DNA of 64,000 nucleotides from Phallusia mammillata (Eukaryota; Chordata; Ascidiacea; Phlebobranchia; Ascidiidae). The notes under the pieces are model-generated. The model made no database searches and had not been told where the DNA came from. It worked only from the letters and a program-made list of their open reading frames with translations. Shown here piece after piece: positions 39,481 to 54,400 of this stretch. A program made the position numbers and the translations under genes. Numbering within the stretch: position 1 is the first letter of the stretch; each line of letters begins with the position of its first letter. The stretch is from positions 48,508-112,507 of the forward strand of contig QLIY01000497.1 of the NCBI GenBank assembly GCA_003260075.1, written 5' to 3'.

Positions 39481-42400
39481 TTTGAGAAACAGACGAAATT
39501 GAACTTCTGGAAGGCCGATTCCTCTGACTTCCGCTATGTAGCGCACTTCTACGCAAACTTGGCTTGGGCGAAGGTCTAAAATATGTAAAGGATTTAAAAC
39601 AGTTTTGTAAAAACGCTGTAGTATTAGTTTTGTTAATTTGATTTTCGGAAACAACTCGAAACGTAAGGTTAAACAACAAATTTGATAAGGTTTTTATGCT
39701 GCTTTTCCGGAACATTTTTTTGGCAAGCAACTGTACCAAACAGTTTAGTGCTGGTGGCCAACAATTAAATGTTTTTGGAATTTTTTACTTCGTAAGGCCG
39801 AACGTTTGTCTACTATAACCAGGGTTGCCATCGACTTGAAACCAAAAATAAGGACAACGGGGGGGGGGAAGCCATGAGATAATATTTGCAATATTTTGGC
39901 CAGAAACAATCTGTTCCAGCAACCCCTTGTCCGTAGAAAATACTAAGTGCATCTCACAACAGGCCGGGTCTAGGATCACTTCTACTTGTAGCAGGGATTT
40001 GACCAGTAATTGTTGAAAATAAGACAAAAGTAAGTGAATTTGACTCATAATTGTTGAAAATAAGACAAAATAAGGACTCAAGTCAAAAATAAGGACATTT
40101 CCTAGAAATAAGGACAATGAACTTTTCTAAGACATAGCCCTTCAAAACAAGGACAAATCTTAGAAATAAGGACGGTATGGCAAGACTGGCTATAGCTGAA
40201 TTCAATAGATTATAACACACCTCCGAATTATAGTTAATTCTTAGCCTGGTTGTACACCTACAAAAAAGTATCTAAAAACCGTATCATTTTGTATTGCTTA
40301 CCCTTTGTCGGTTCCGTCACCACCGCGAGATGGCGGTAGAGCAACGGCTCTTGGACGGGCTGTAAGTATGACGTCACCTCTCAGAGCTTCTTCCATAATA
40401 TTGGTGATAGTTGAGGACAGTACGTCTTCCAACAGTGCCCCGAACTCCGGTGTTCTGGTATAAAAATTATTTCAATTTACATACTAACACTTCATGCTAA
40501 TTTATTTTTTGAAGACGAAATTTGAAATGATTTTGGAAAAAAAGTTAAAAAAAATATTTTTACAAAAACATGCAAAAAATAATGTGTTTTATGAGCACCT
40601 TTTGATCTCTTGCTCCATCGTTCTTTTCTGTGTGGATGACATAGCCGTTGTGGCGGAACGTCCCAGTCGGTCACGTGGTGAGCGAGCCGTTCCGCATGAC
40701 GAAGGACGACTCTGGAACAGAAAGCCAACTTAACATGGATATTGCGTATTTATTTTTCAACTAGATTGTGTGAAATAATTTGTAACAAGCCAATGTATGA
40801 CTCCTGGGCAAAGTTTTCGTTGAAGCAAACTTAGTAATTTATGCGCAATGTGCGACATATGTTGTGTGTATATATGTTCGCGTTTACTGAATTGAATTTT
40901 GGTGTATTTGTGGCGGTTTCTTTACTTCTACGGCTTTGTATATCAAGTTAACGCTCTCGCTGTGGAATGCTTGGTGTTACCAGTCAAAATCTCGGTCCAT
41001 AAAGTTGATTTCTAATCGCAACTTTAGTAAAAAGTTTTCTCCACTTACGCTGCCCTCTTGACGAAGTATTTCGTCCATGAATTTGTTGGAGGAAGCTTGT
41101 CCTACAGAGGAACATTCATCTTTTTTCTCTTCATTTCCATCAGCAGTTTCCGGTGGCTGCAAATATAACCATGACACAGACATAAAAAAGTTGGGTAATC
41201 GCAAATTGATATGAATACACAATATCTGTTAAAGCTTTAGGCTTTGCGATAAGCACGTTAATCAGCTTAACCAAGGTGGCCGAGTGGTTAGCATAACCGC
41301 CTTGTACTCGCAATGTTACGGGTTCTAAAAACGGGCCTTTCCATGAGCTAGCTTAGCAAGTTTTAAACAGCTTGAACTGGTTTCAAGTCATGAACTCTTA
41401 ACTAAACGAAGAACACTAAAAGATATGACAGCTAACGTTACGTTTTGAAGCTCTGTTCTGTTATACTGAGGTTAAAAACCAAAAAATGTCGTGCACCAAC
41501 CTTCGTGTCATCCACTATCCCTGCATCCTCGTTGGTCTCATCCTGTTTAGCATCGCTTGAATCCTGGGCGTCGGCAACTTCCTCCTCCAGTGATGCTCTT
41601 TTCAAATCTCCATCCAAATCTTCTTCTAATTCTTCCTCTCTCGCAAGTTGACCGAAGTATGGCGTAGGTTGTGACGTAATGTCCTTTACGTCATCATGGA
41701 AGGTTGGGTCGTCCAACAAACCCCTTAACAAGTTTTTGTTGCTTTTTGTATAGTTATGAGATGTTTTAAAAACACTATATTTCCAACATGATGTATTAAA
41801 CCTTTATGTTTTATTAATGCTTTACTACATAATACTCAAGTAAACCTTCTAACGTTTTTCGGGATGCCCTTTTAAACACTTACAGTTAGTAATAAAACTA
41901 ATTACATTTTGTCCAACAATTTTCAAGTTGGTTAAACTACCATCTTAATATAAAACGTATATCAGAAAAAAAACGTAAGAATTTCTGCATTAACTGTACT
42001 CTTGCTTAAGGTAAAACATATTACATAAAAAAACTTGAGCGCAGGTTTGAAACGATTGATCCAGCTAATAAAAACTGCTGTTTCGTGAAGTCGACTAAAG
42101 GAACCCACCTCAGAACGTTGCCTAGCACCGAAATGACAACGTCCTTTTCTCCTTCGTTGCAGGTTGTCAATGGATATTGGCTGTCTGGTGGACGCGCCAA
42201 CACTGGGTATGCAACTTGCAGGTTTCTGAACGCAATCATAACAATATTGTATCTCTACGTAGTATATACCAAAACAAAATTTAAATGTGTGGCAAAACGT
42301 ACATTTAGATTAGAAACTAGGAACTGAAACACCCACAAAAGACAAGTTTTCGAATTTGCAAGAGACGTTAAAAATATACAGTTTTGTCTCCTATCTTTCG

Positions 42401-45400
42401 CATACCTTATAATTTTAATTGGTCAACAGGAGTTTGAGGTAATTTTGGAAATATTGCAACAAACCTGTCCACAAAATGCGATTTGCTTTGTTTCGGGAAA
42501 TTGCTTCGAAATTCCGAAATATCATGGGTCCTTGCTGTTACCCCAAGATGGCTGACGAAGGGTTTTGGGGCCTGGGGCTGAACCCACTCATTTTTGGCAC
42601 CCGCCTCCTCCTGACGTAAGAGTCGTGAACGGTTGCTAGGAAACTTGACGGGATCCTCAAAGCGGATTGGTGGAAGCGTTTGGAATGTCTTGTGTTCCGA
42701 CTAGTGGATAAACCGAAAAAGATTTTTCGTAAGAATTATGCTTTTTAAAAGTGGATATAAAAGTACTGCTTTAAAAAAATAAACATTCTGGTTAAAGATA
42801 TTTCATTCGCAGTACATTTTCGGTATTTTTACCTAACAAATGTATCTTTTATAGAATTTTGATGATACGTTGTTCCAACCAAATAAAGTCTTCCAAAATT
42901 TCAGTCAAAAAAATTAATTAAATGGGTCCGAAGTTTAAATTAATGGCCTCACCTTAAATTTTAGCCTAAACCCGAAACCTATTTTTTTGTACAAAACGAA
43001 ACCCGAATCAGCCCGAAAAGTCGGTGAAAACCGCGACAAATATGATGCCAAATAAAGTCAGGCCCGAATTACAACTGTGGGTTGTGGATTTTGGGGAGGT
43101 TTCGCTCGTCGGCAAAACAGTCCTATCCAGTGATAGGTTTCAAATTTTTTGTCAGCCGGTTCTATCACAAAAGTCATTTTTCAGCCGGTTCTGTTGCAAA
43201 AAGTCCACTGACAGTAACCAGTAATGCTAACTGGTTCGCTGATCTCATAAAATTTCGTGAGATGGTTCTATAGAACCGGTGCGAACCGGCTGAATCCCAT
43301 TTAGTGAGACGGTTCTATAGAACCGGTGCGAACCGGCTGAATCCCACCACTGCTCCTATCACCCACCTTCATCGAATGCTTTGAAACCACGCTCTCAGTC
43401 AATCTTGTCGGTGTTGTTTTCTTGTTTAAAACATTTTCCAAGTTACGCCGCGGTGACGTCATGCTGAACTTAGACGGGCCCGAATGAACGTCAAACGCGT
43501 CATGCTTGCTGACGTCATCGGGTACGTCATCGTCAGTGATGTGGAACTCCTGAGCTTGTCGGTCACGCTCTGCTTCCCACGCTTCAAGTTCAGAGCGATA
43601 TTCGGCCATTTTGATTTCATCGACAACCTTATTATCAGATTGTATTTTTGTAAAACAAGCAATGTATTTTTGTTGCACAATTAACACCTGTTTGTAAACA
43701 CAACTATTTTAAGGGCAAATTACCGTTTTTTGCCAGTTAATCCAATAAAGTGAAAAAAGTCGATTATACCGCAGAAAATAAAATTGGAATAAGTATAAAA
43801 CAATAATGAAGGCTATCTAACAAACGCTTTGTACCTTTTCTAATCAAATATCTTTGACAAAGTCTGTTTGCTAATGTAATATGACAGCAATTTGTTTTAC
43901 AAGTTACCTCGCATATAAGATCGAGATCGTAGAAGGAAGGTTGGCCCACAGCACAGAACATAATTCGTGTCATCGTTCGTTCGCCTGGTGCCAAATGACC
44001 TTTAACTGGTTCAACTCGTAGCACCTGTTAAAAGGGATTAAAACATATAACAGGTAAATAACGTTTGCATATAAAAGTCACTATGGTCGAATAGGTTTTG
44101 AATAGTTCATTATTTTCTAAGTGGCTTCAGCAATATCATTACTAAAAGACATTGAGAACTTAAACGATTTTGTTGTTTTCTGTATTTTTTGTCTTAAACA
44201 AAGGCTGCCTTAGCATATATTGCCACTGCTATGTATTTTATTGAGGAAATACATGTTTTTTATGAGATACCCACATGTGAGTTTGACGCTGTTATTTTCA
44301 AACCCACTGCCAAAATCACCATGCTATATGAGGTACAATCTATCCAAATGTCATTTAATTTAGACACTGTTAAAACATAAAAAAACAATAATAAAGAAGC
44401 CAGATAATAATTTTTTGTTACCTCGTTTACAAGTTCTGATGCAGCGTGCCAGGAATACGACAGAGGGCGGTCGAGAGACTTGTTGCATAAGAATATCACG
44501 TGACGTGAACGACTGAACAAGGGGACATTCCCGAAACTGACACGCTCCTCAGATAAGAACATGATCTGTGTAAAAAAGTTCGTTTTACAGGTTTTGTCTA
44601 TAAATAACGAGTTTTGTAGCACCAGCTAGTCGTCACTCAGAACCATACACGGGCTTGAAAAGCAGTATGTTTTAAAACAAAACTGGCCAGGGAGCTTGCA
44701 TAAAGGGATATTTCTTACAGCAGACGTTTCAACAATCACAGATGTATCCCTTGTTTGCACAGGCTAAAGCAGTCGTGTTGGCCATATCACATACAAAGTT
44801 TAAAATCAGAAAACATCCAAATTAGCATGTTCTAATGGGTCTTAACACGAGATTAATGTCCAAACATACCCATCTCAATGACTGTTACCTGGCCGGGTAC
44901 TGGTACTTTCTGTGTGCTCGGTACCGATGTGAACTCAGCTGGTTGGTCGAGCATCGGCATCGTAGAACCCATCGCTCTGCCGTCATATCCAATTCCCTTG
45001 AACGTGATCAAGGCTGTTTCTCCACCGACAATATGGATTGGGATGTCAACCTACGTTTTTACGATGTAGGATTTAGTTGACGCATCTTTACGATTAGAGT
45101 TGTTAACATGTGTTAAGATCTGTTAATTTTCTTATTTCAGACGAATATATTCGCTATTAAAGCATTCTCAGTGGGAAATAACTACACAAAAGGAATGAAA
45201 GGATCGAATGGCGAAAGATTTCTTGAGTCAATGTACAAGCAGTTATGTCTTTAAATATATTTGGTAATTATACCTAAAACCATTGTTTATAAAGTTCAAA
45301 ATAAAGTCATATGTTACCCGACACCATAAGACTTAGCAAATTGATGTTTAGGTTCTTGGGGGATTTTTATCATATTTTGTTTGAAGCCTTTGACTTCATA

Positions 45401-48400
45401 CGGGGTTCAACAGACGGAACTGACATTGAGCCAAAAACAATGCTGACTCGAAGAATTAACACAGCCCGCTGTTAAAACAAAAAAAATCTTACAATATACG
45501 ATTTGCTCTCAAGTGGGGAGAAAATCCATTCCAGGTTGGCGGAAGTACCGGGTGGGATTTCCCCTCTGGGGTTAAGACAGGTCAACACAGGATGAGTGTA
45601 GTTTTCCTCCTGTAGTTCACGCAATGGGTCCATGGCCACCTCGTATATAACGGACATACATCCGCCGTTGTACATCTCATACAGCTGCATTAACAAAGAA
45701 AACACAAGATTCCAGTACAATACAGCAAAATATGTTTAAAGCCCTAAAGCTTAAATAAAGGTCAAAACGTAATTTTCGGAAAATATTTGGTTAAAAAATA
45801 CATGTATTGCAATGACAGCAATTGTTTAAAAGTTCGCAACAGTATGTTTTTAATACATACAAGGTGTCTTAAAGTTACTTTTTGAATCAAGTTAAGTGGT
45901 TCTTAATGTGGGCGCAATAGGCATCCATCTCAAACCTTAACGGGCAAGTTTAAGCATTTGAAAAAAAGACATATTTAAATACCGACACTGAAAAATAAAC
46001 ATTTTCTGTGGTGGCGTTTTTTGCTACCAACACCATACCTCACGACAGACCCACATTTAGCTAAATTTCGATAGGTGACGCAAAGAGCACAAATACCTAT
46101 TTAAACGTTATGGTACTATTATGAAACGTTGTATTAACATCAATTAAACCAACTTTAACTTAGTTCCTATTGTCAATTTTCAAAAACGTTCTTCCCAACC
46201 CTACCTCCTCTTTAGCTGCCAAATTAATTGAGCTCTTTGCGTCAGCTTGCGAAATTTAGCCAAACTTGGGTCTGCCGTGAAGTATGTTGTTAGTAGCTCT
46301 ACCCCATTTTTTGATTACGTAACCATGCTTATTGTGCTTAGTTGAAAAGTCCTTTCACCAACATTGGTCGACATACGACCAAAATGTCTGTGTTGGTCAA
46401 TTTTGCAACTCGATAAAATGCAACGATACGACACATATATATACCTGTTTCGGTGGAGTTGGCCCTCCGATTGGAACAGGAGTAAATGTGTGTTTTGTGC
46501 CAGGGAAGTGAAGGTATCGACGGTTGAGGTGAACGGTCACACCGATGAAATTCAACTGCAATGATAAAATAGGTTGATATACCAAACAAGGGAGCCACAC
46601 CCGTAAGTTTAAATCCCCACTTAGTTTAATTTTTTTCTGAACAGAAAGTTAATTTGATTGAATAAATTATAGCATAATAATCGTTTTAGATTTCAATTTA
46701 AAACTGCATGGAATGGTCGACATATCAAAAGATGATTTTGACAAAATAAGTCGCCAACAAGGAAGGTATGTTTTAGTTTTATTTCATTGACATTACTTAA
46801 TAAATTAATGTGTATCTTATTCCTTAAGGATGTTGGACAGTCCATGATTACCAAACTGTCCGTTGTGTTTGTCACATTTTATCAAATTTTACACATCAAA
46901 ATTAATCTGAAACATCACAAAGCCGAATTCACCAAGACTTCTTTTCCGTTTTCAATCTTGAACAAGACCGGCAGTCTGTGTGTGCCAGCAACGTCGTGTT
47001 TGTAACTGAATAAGATTGTGCGACTTTCTCCAGGTTTTAGAACGCCACGACTTGGTTTCACTGCAAGAAACATAGAACTGTTAAGTCAACAAAGTATCAG
47101 TACCCTTACAGATATGTAGAAAGACCAAAACTGCTCTACAGCCAGGCCCTGGGCCTCGTATAACCCTAATCTACCTGGGCTTATCCGTTTACCTGTGAAC
47201 AATTTATTGTCCTGAATATGAAGTTCATGCAGCTCATCGGGATCGAAGGCTCCAGTTTCAGCCCAATAGTCAATTTCAAGTTCCATGTCTTTAGGAAACA
47301 GGAAGGCCCTAGAAAACGCAACGAGTTTGATAAAAAAAATCGCCAAAAAAGGAAAATTCAACTTTAGTAAATTGGATTTACCATTTAGTTTCTACCAGTC
47401 CTGTATTTTTCACCATCATGCTGACAAAACAAGGTTCAGAATCGATCGAAGCTGCACCGAAGTTGAAGTCCATGATCGACTTTGTGAAGACACTGGGTCG
47501 ACGCGAAGTACTGAAACAAAACGTAAGGATTTTTTTGAAGTTGCTCCCGAAACTATATAGAACAGTTTTTGAGTATGGTACAGTGTTGCACTTGCTATTA
47601 CAAAATATTTGAAGAAAAGTGTTAGAATATGTTGTGCAACATAGGTTCATTGATTGTCTGTTTTCCACACAACTATCTTGTGCTCACAATGTTTTGGATT
47701 CTAACCACTTGTGTTTCCCTAGATAGGAGACTTGAGCGGCATCGCCTCAACCCATTTTAAATCACCAAAAAAGCCTTCATATAAAAATTCTTAAATAGGC
47801 TTGCAATAAAGCAGGTAGCTTGACGGAGACTCGTAACACATTCGTATAGCACCCATTAGGGATAAAAATGAAACAAACAAACAGTTAATTTTCTTTTACG
47901 TTGAAAGTATACAGATTATATTCATATGATTGTGCTCATACATCAGTGGTTCTCAAAGTATGGGTCGCGACCCAAACATGGGTCGCGCAGGGTCAAAAAA
48001 TGGGTCGCGCTATGGTGATTCAATTCTGAACGAACTATTACTGCATTAAGTAAACACAAACAAATTTGCCTAACGTAAAAGTAAAGTCACCTCACCACGT
48101 TGTACAGTAAAATGACCTCATCATTACCACATACAGACGACAATAGACTTTCAACTTTACTGTTAGGCAAATGACGATTGTAACATCGTAGCACGGGAAA
48201 TAATAGGACAGGTTAATCATGCGAAACCGAACTTGGAGATGTAGCAGTAAGCGTTTAAGGATGAATAAGCATTCGTACAAGGAAACATTTTTAGATTTGG
48301 GATTCACTTCTATCAACGATCATAGTGCTGCAAAGCCACGATGTGTGTTATGCAGTGTTGTCGAACGAATCGACCTCGTTAAGCCTGCAGCCATTTTGAC

Positions 48401-51400
48401 ATGGGCAGACTTCTATGCGGCGACGACGTGGCCTCAAAATTTTTGTTATCGAACAGCATAGTTAAAAGTCGAGTCACAGACCTTTTACTGAATATAAAAT
48501 ATCAAGTGGAACTCTCTTGAATGAAAAATTCCGTGCATTGAAAAGAGCCGTGTATTGAACATTTATGAAGGAAAAATTTCAATTTAATCAAACACGCTAA
48601 AATCAATCAATCATTTGTTTGTAATAAATCACTGTTTCATGGTACTGTGTACTACAACTGGCCGTCAGCGTCTTTTTTCATGCATATCAGAAAAAAATAC
48701 ATTTTTTGATGTTTGAGGCTTGGGCCGTGAGATGTTCATAAAACTCAGATTTGGGTCGCGGTCAAAAAAGTTTGAGAACCACTGTCATACATGAAATGAA
48801 ACTGGAATTTTGAGCTTTCTTGTCACAAAACTGATGGTAAATGAGCCGATTTCAAATCGCATTTACCTGTGTCTGGTATTGACAGAGTAGACAAGTTCGG
48901 CTGTGGATGGATCAGAGTCGAGACAGGTATTGAAATGTTCAAGAGAAAACCATCGCCACAGTTGAGTTTTGCTTATACTGCTGCCACTGCCTGATGGACG
49001 TGCGTCTGTTGAAGAGAAAATTTTAATCAAACATGTCTTGCAAAGTAGTGTTTACAATAGTCATGCTTTTTTTCGAATGAAACGCTCTTTTTCTGACAAT
49101 TGGTTAATTAATTTTTACCTATGTGTTAATTAGCATTTACCCAGAATATACATGTCCTTTAAGCCAAAAAAGCACGAACACAAGAAAGTTAGAAAATCGT
49201 CGGTTGTTTAGGATAAGAATATGCTGGAAAAGCAATAATTGTCAATACAGTATGCCTGGCAGCAATAGCTTATTTAATTTGAAGGCATAGTATAGTTCGA
49301 CAAAACTGTGTTTATAGTTCGACAAAACAATGTTTAAGGTGGCGTTGATTTATGGTTAGCGACATATTAAATTTAAAAGTACATGATGGTGGCTTTTACA
49401 TGTTAAGAATAGTTAGGATGACAAACCTATAATGGACAATGTTGGGTAAACTCCTTCGGCACTCAACTCTGATAACAAGACGCGACAGTTTTTGTTGATG
49501 GGTTCACCTGAATTAAAAGGAAATTTCATGAAAACAAAAAATGATAATAAATGGTAAATATTTCCTGTGTGTTTTATCATTTCAACATGACATCTGTGTA
49601 ACAGAAATGTTTTCATACTGCATTATAAACGTCTTACGAGCAAAAATACGCCATAATTTATCCAGTCAACTTTACTTTAAGCAATTAAACTGTTCCCGTT
49701 TGGGCGTACGCTCCTGCTCCATGGTACAGTTTGCTTTTTGTGGGAGCCTTCATTTTTTTCTTACCTGCTGTATTCAGGAGTTCATAATACAACGACCAAG
49801 TATAAAGGACTCGTCTATATGGATGAGCTGTGGCTGAAATGATCACTTTTGATCGGGCAGGAAGGACGGCCTCCCATTGGTTGAGCTTTAAGCCAATTGG
49901 CTCGCTGTAAAATCGTAACACAATTCGAGTACAATGATTTGGTTTTACAAATGATTTGTTTTTTCATTTGGATCAGTAAAATATTAAAGTATTTAGGAAT
50001 CCGATATAAAGCATCGAGCCAATATCTATTAAAGCTGCAGACAGTGCGCACTGTTTCGACCTATATGTGGCCGATCAGTGCAGATGGTGACAAGAGATGT
50101 GACGCATGAGCTAGCCACCCTACGGCACTCCAGTTTGTTGGGAGTAACAGAATAAAAAGACATGCCCCAATAAACCTGTTTCGACCAGCTGATGAAACGT
50201 AAAACTGTCAAGAGCTTCTTTAAGATTTGCTTTGGAAACTAAATGGGGTGATAGTAAACGATATAATTATAAACAGCACTTTTCACATTAGAAGTAGCTT
50301 ACTTTTCGTCGGGATCCTCGCCGTATTGACTGTTAATACTCTGTTCCACTGACAGACGGAAATGAAGATCACATTCTGAGTTGTTGAAAAGCAGAAGCGG
50401 TTGTGACGAATTGGAACCGGTGATGACGCACCCGAAGTCAATGTTGCAACGTTCAGCCTGAAATGTAACACAAAATAGCTGAGATTAACATACATTCGTA
50501 AATGGGATGAAACCTGAAGCGTTCATGCACACCAGCGATCACGACATACTCATACATAAACCTTAGCACGCCAGGCCAATTGAATAAATTCGGTCTCACA
50601 AGCATTCCTAAACGGCAAGGCACAGACTTGATTTGCATGTGGTGGGATTCGAACCCACGACAGGTGTCTTTCTGGGACTCGGCCTTGCCAACCGAGCTAC
50701 ACAGGCTCCTTGGTAAGCCCATCGACAGTCCAATCAGAAATTAAAAAAAGGTTTATTAATGCATATTTATTCCAGAACAAAAAGCTAAAAAATAACAAAA
50801 AATACGCATAAGGCCATCTTGTGTGGGTATAGAATTTACATGTATTAGCTAGGTTTTAATTTTTTTGGCGTAAGCATGTGAGACTTCAGTTTTAACATGC
50901 ATAGCATCCATCAAACTACAAAGGCATTTACAAATCCAACATTACCTTGATATCGCCTTCAAATCCTTCAGCCACTCCACGTACAGCAAATAATTTGGCA
51001 TCTGCACTTCTGTAGGTATCGGATTGAGGACTTTCCCCGTGATAGTGCCAGGTTAGGCATACAGGTTTAAAAACATATTTTTTCACCGCACCCGGTGTGA
51101 ACGTCCAAGTGTGGCTCTAGAAACACAAAATAACATACATACAAATTAGGTAGACTAAAATAATAGAAATAACACCAAATGCAGATTTCCAACTGCTAAG
51201 TGTAGGCCTACAGTATAAAAACTAGTAATTCTTCTACAGAGTAGCAAAATAAGGCACCTGAAACTTGCAATAAACTTTTTGTATTTTAAGCATAACTACG
51301 CTCAAATTGTCATTAAACTATACGAGGCAAGTGATTAGAAAAAGCACAAAGAAATGTATGGGATTGAGGCGTATCATTTACCAACAAAGTGTATTTACTA

Positions 51401-54400
51401 TGATCGAATTAATTCCATCCAACTGGAAAAGCGTTTTGCAGCGTGCATATTATTTAAACGAGAGCTACGTTAGCCGTTAAAGTAAATTAAAAAATGTTTG
51501 TAAGCNGAGGCAAGTGATTAGAAAAAGCACAAAGAAATGTATGGGATTGAGGCGTATCATTTACCAACAAAGTGTATTTACTATGATCGAATTAATTCCA
51601 TCCAACTGGAAAAGCGTTTTGCAGCGTGCATATTATTTAAACGAGAGCTACGTTAGCCGTTAAAGTAAATTAAAAAATTTTTGTAAGCTAATTCGATTGT
51701 ACAAGTGTACAGTAATTAATTAATAATGACAAATGTCGCCAAGAATGTTTTTCTACTTCCGTTACAAACCGACGTGTATACTACACTATCATACCTGTAT
51801 TTCGTTAGGATGAATCACACCCTCGATAGGAGAAACGGACAGGTATTTCGAAATTTGTCCGGGAAAATGCCATTTGAATTTCAGAGGAATTCTGCCAATG
51901 TTTTGAACCTCGTAATCACGTTCGTTGGTCGTCGAAACGCATGTTGGCCGAAAAAACATCTCTCCCTTGTTGCTAAGCAACAATTCGGGCTGTTCACCAG
52001 TTCCAACCAGTGTAATGGTCTGTACGACAAAGCGTATTCCAAAAAAAGATGGTACTGCATTACCAATTGTTATAAATCTCTAACCAAAAAAGCAGATAGT
52101 AATTCAGTTGGCCGTTAATGTGGTAGGGTTTGCATACCATGTAACGTTTTTTAGACATTTTTTTAAAACACAAAACCATTTCAGCAAATGGCTACAACTG
52201 CTTTTGTATCCAATAGACTTCAATCTTTAAAGAAGCAAAAGTTTAAGAGAAAAAGTTATCTTAGGGCAAGGCAATTTTAAGTGTCGAAAAGATAGTCAAG
52301 ATTTACATTTTTCAAGCAAAAGCAATACTTCAATTTTTAAGTATCGATGATTCTCTCCACATTCCGCTAAACTAAACTGTCCCGGGAGCATTAAATTGTT
52401 ATGAGAAGACCAACCTTATCATTTTTTGTGTTGTCGTTTAATCTCAGTGTGACAGAGCCATGATAGGTTGCAACCTTTTTTGGTGTGAGTCTGATTGCAC
52501 TGATGTGAAATCTTGACTTCATCAGACCTTGGTGTTGTTTCACTGTAAACCCATCGTTCTGAGTCTGCAAGTAGAAAAATAAAACCTATTGGCTGTTTGT
52601 TGATTGGGGATAAGAATCTCAAATTCGAAACATAATGATTCGAAACTTTTGAGTTAAGTTGATTTTTTTCACTCAGTAAAATAAATCATAGTTACACAGT
52701 ACAATTTAAAAATATGCGTTACCTTGACAAACTGATAAAGAACAGGCGTGTCTCCTTTGTTTTCCAGCAAAATTGTTTTGTAAGAGTTCTGACTCGATGC
52801 CACAGCAGGAAAAGTCTGCAAAAAAGTTGTCTTTACTGCAATATATATTTCTTTCTAATTATTATTTTTTCAAACATTTTTCTGTTTATATCTGTTTTTC
52901 ATGGGCACAAATTATATTATGTACAAAAGTAACAAACTATTGCCTGCGAATCCGGCAATTTTCAGGTGATAATGGTTTGGATCAGTCACACACATCAGGC
53001 TTTTACCATCGTTTGTGTACTAAGAGAAGTTTGTGGAAGAAAAGTCTCCATGTTGCCAACAAAAGTGTGAGCGGAAACATCAACGGTAAGCAGCCATGGA
53101 ACGGCGACAGTTCCACCTTCAACCAGCCTGTAATCTCTCATACTCTAAACATGCAAAACATTAAGAGTATATTAACCTATAAAGGTATTACAGCCAACAA
53201 ACACAAGTATTACTAACGTTTAATTGAGTTATGTTATGGGCTAGTATAATATAATAATGTATGAAATTTGAACCCATGGCAAAAAAAGGAAGTGAAAGTA
53301 ATGTTTCATCAACTAATGTAAATTTTGTACGTATTTTTGCAATTTAAGCTTTAAGTCCATTTGAGGCTATAAGTAAACACTTTGCACAACAGCTTGAAGA
53401 TCAGTGGAAATGGTGTGTAGCGACATTTTAATATTTTTTGGAAAACGCTGCATAGGTTTTTAACCCAACAAAAAAGATAATGTCTTGGTAAATTTGACAA
53501 AGAATAACAAAAAACAAAGTAACTAGTTTACTAAAGGATTGTATTTTAGATAAGACTACCTTGTAAAAAGCATAGCATTCCAGTTCCTTCCCAAAAAACT
53601 GGTTTGGAGCATCAGGTTTAAAGATAATTCGGAACTCTGTCGATTTGAGTGGAGGAACATCACAACTTGATGGATGAACTTCAAAAACTCCAGCTGGATC
53701 TGAAAAGTTATCATACCATGTCAAATACATAATTCGAAATAAGTTTTAAGGAACTATGTGCAACACTATTTTTCAGTTTCATTTAAATCATTTTTTAAAT
53801 TAAACAACAGACTAACTTCCGACTAAAAATAAAATCCAAATAATTCACAAAACTTTTTATATCGCTTGGCTTTTTAAAGATTTGTGATATCACATTGGCA
53901 GGTGAAACTCGGATACATTTGTGGAAAAAAATGTTACTTACCATCAATCCACATTGCTGTTATTTTTCCTCTTGTGTGGTTGGTCAGTTGCACAGTCACA
54001 TGACAAGATGTGTGGAACTCCACCTGACCTATCCATACTGAAGCTTGATCAAGTGATACATGAGGAGGATAATGCTGCAATACAAATTAGGACTATACAA
54101 CATATTGCAGTGTGTATAAGTTTCAATTGTCAAGAAAATGGCATAAAATACAGACCAGGTAGTCGCATAACCAGTTTCACAAAGTGTGCTATTAAGTGGA
54201 TTATGTGATTACCAACTTCCTGAACAAGTGATAAGCCACATTTTTATGATCCCTATGTAATTAAAAATCCTAGGGGTGGTAGTAATTTGTTATAACCTCG
54301 GTTTAACTGGATTCGGTTAATCGGGATCTTCACCTGATTCAGACAAAACTCAAGATACAAATGACTTAAAATAGGACAAGACTGGAACTAATGGACATCA

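Noticed and set aside
40980..41048. Extension of CFAP65 exon 38 to the stop at 40977
   Set aside because: The internal donor GTAAGT at 41048 gives phase 0, which fits the next exon; the longer version with donor GTAACA would create a TGA across the junction.
41269..41330. Serine or leucine tRNA gene on the plus strand
   Set aside because: Good A-box region, but the B-box is degenerate and no acceptor stem forms.
50638..50709. tRNA gene on the minus strand
   Set aside because: The T-arm is perfect but the acceptor strands do not pair and the anticodon arm is irregular; a second fragment at 39304 shows it is a dispersed repeat.
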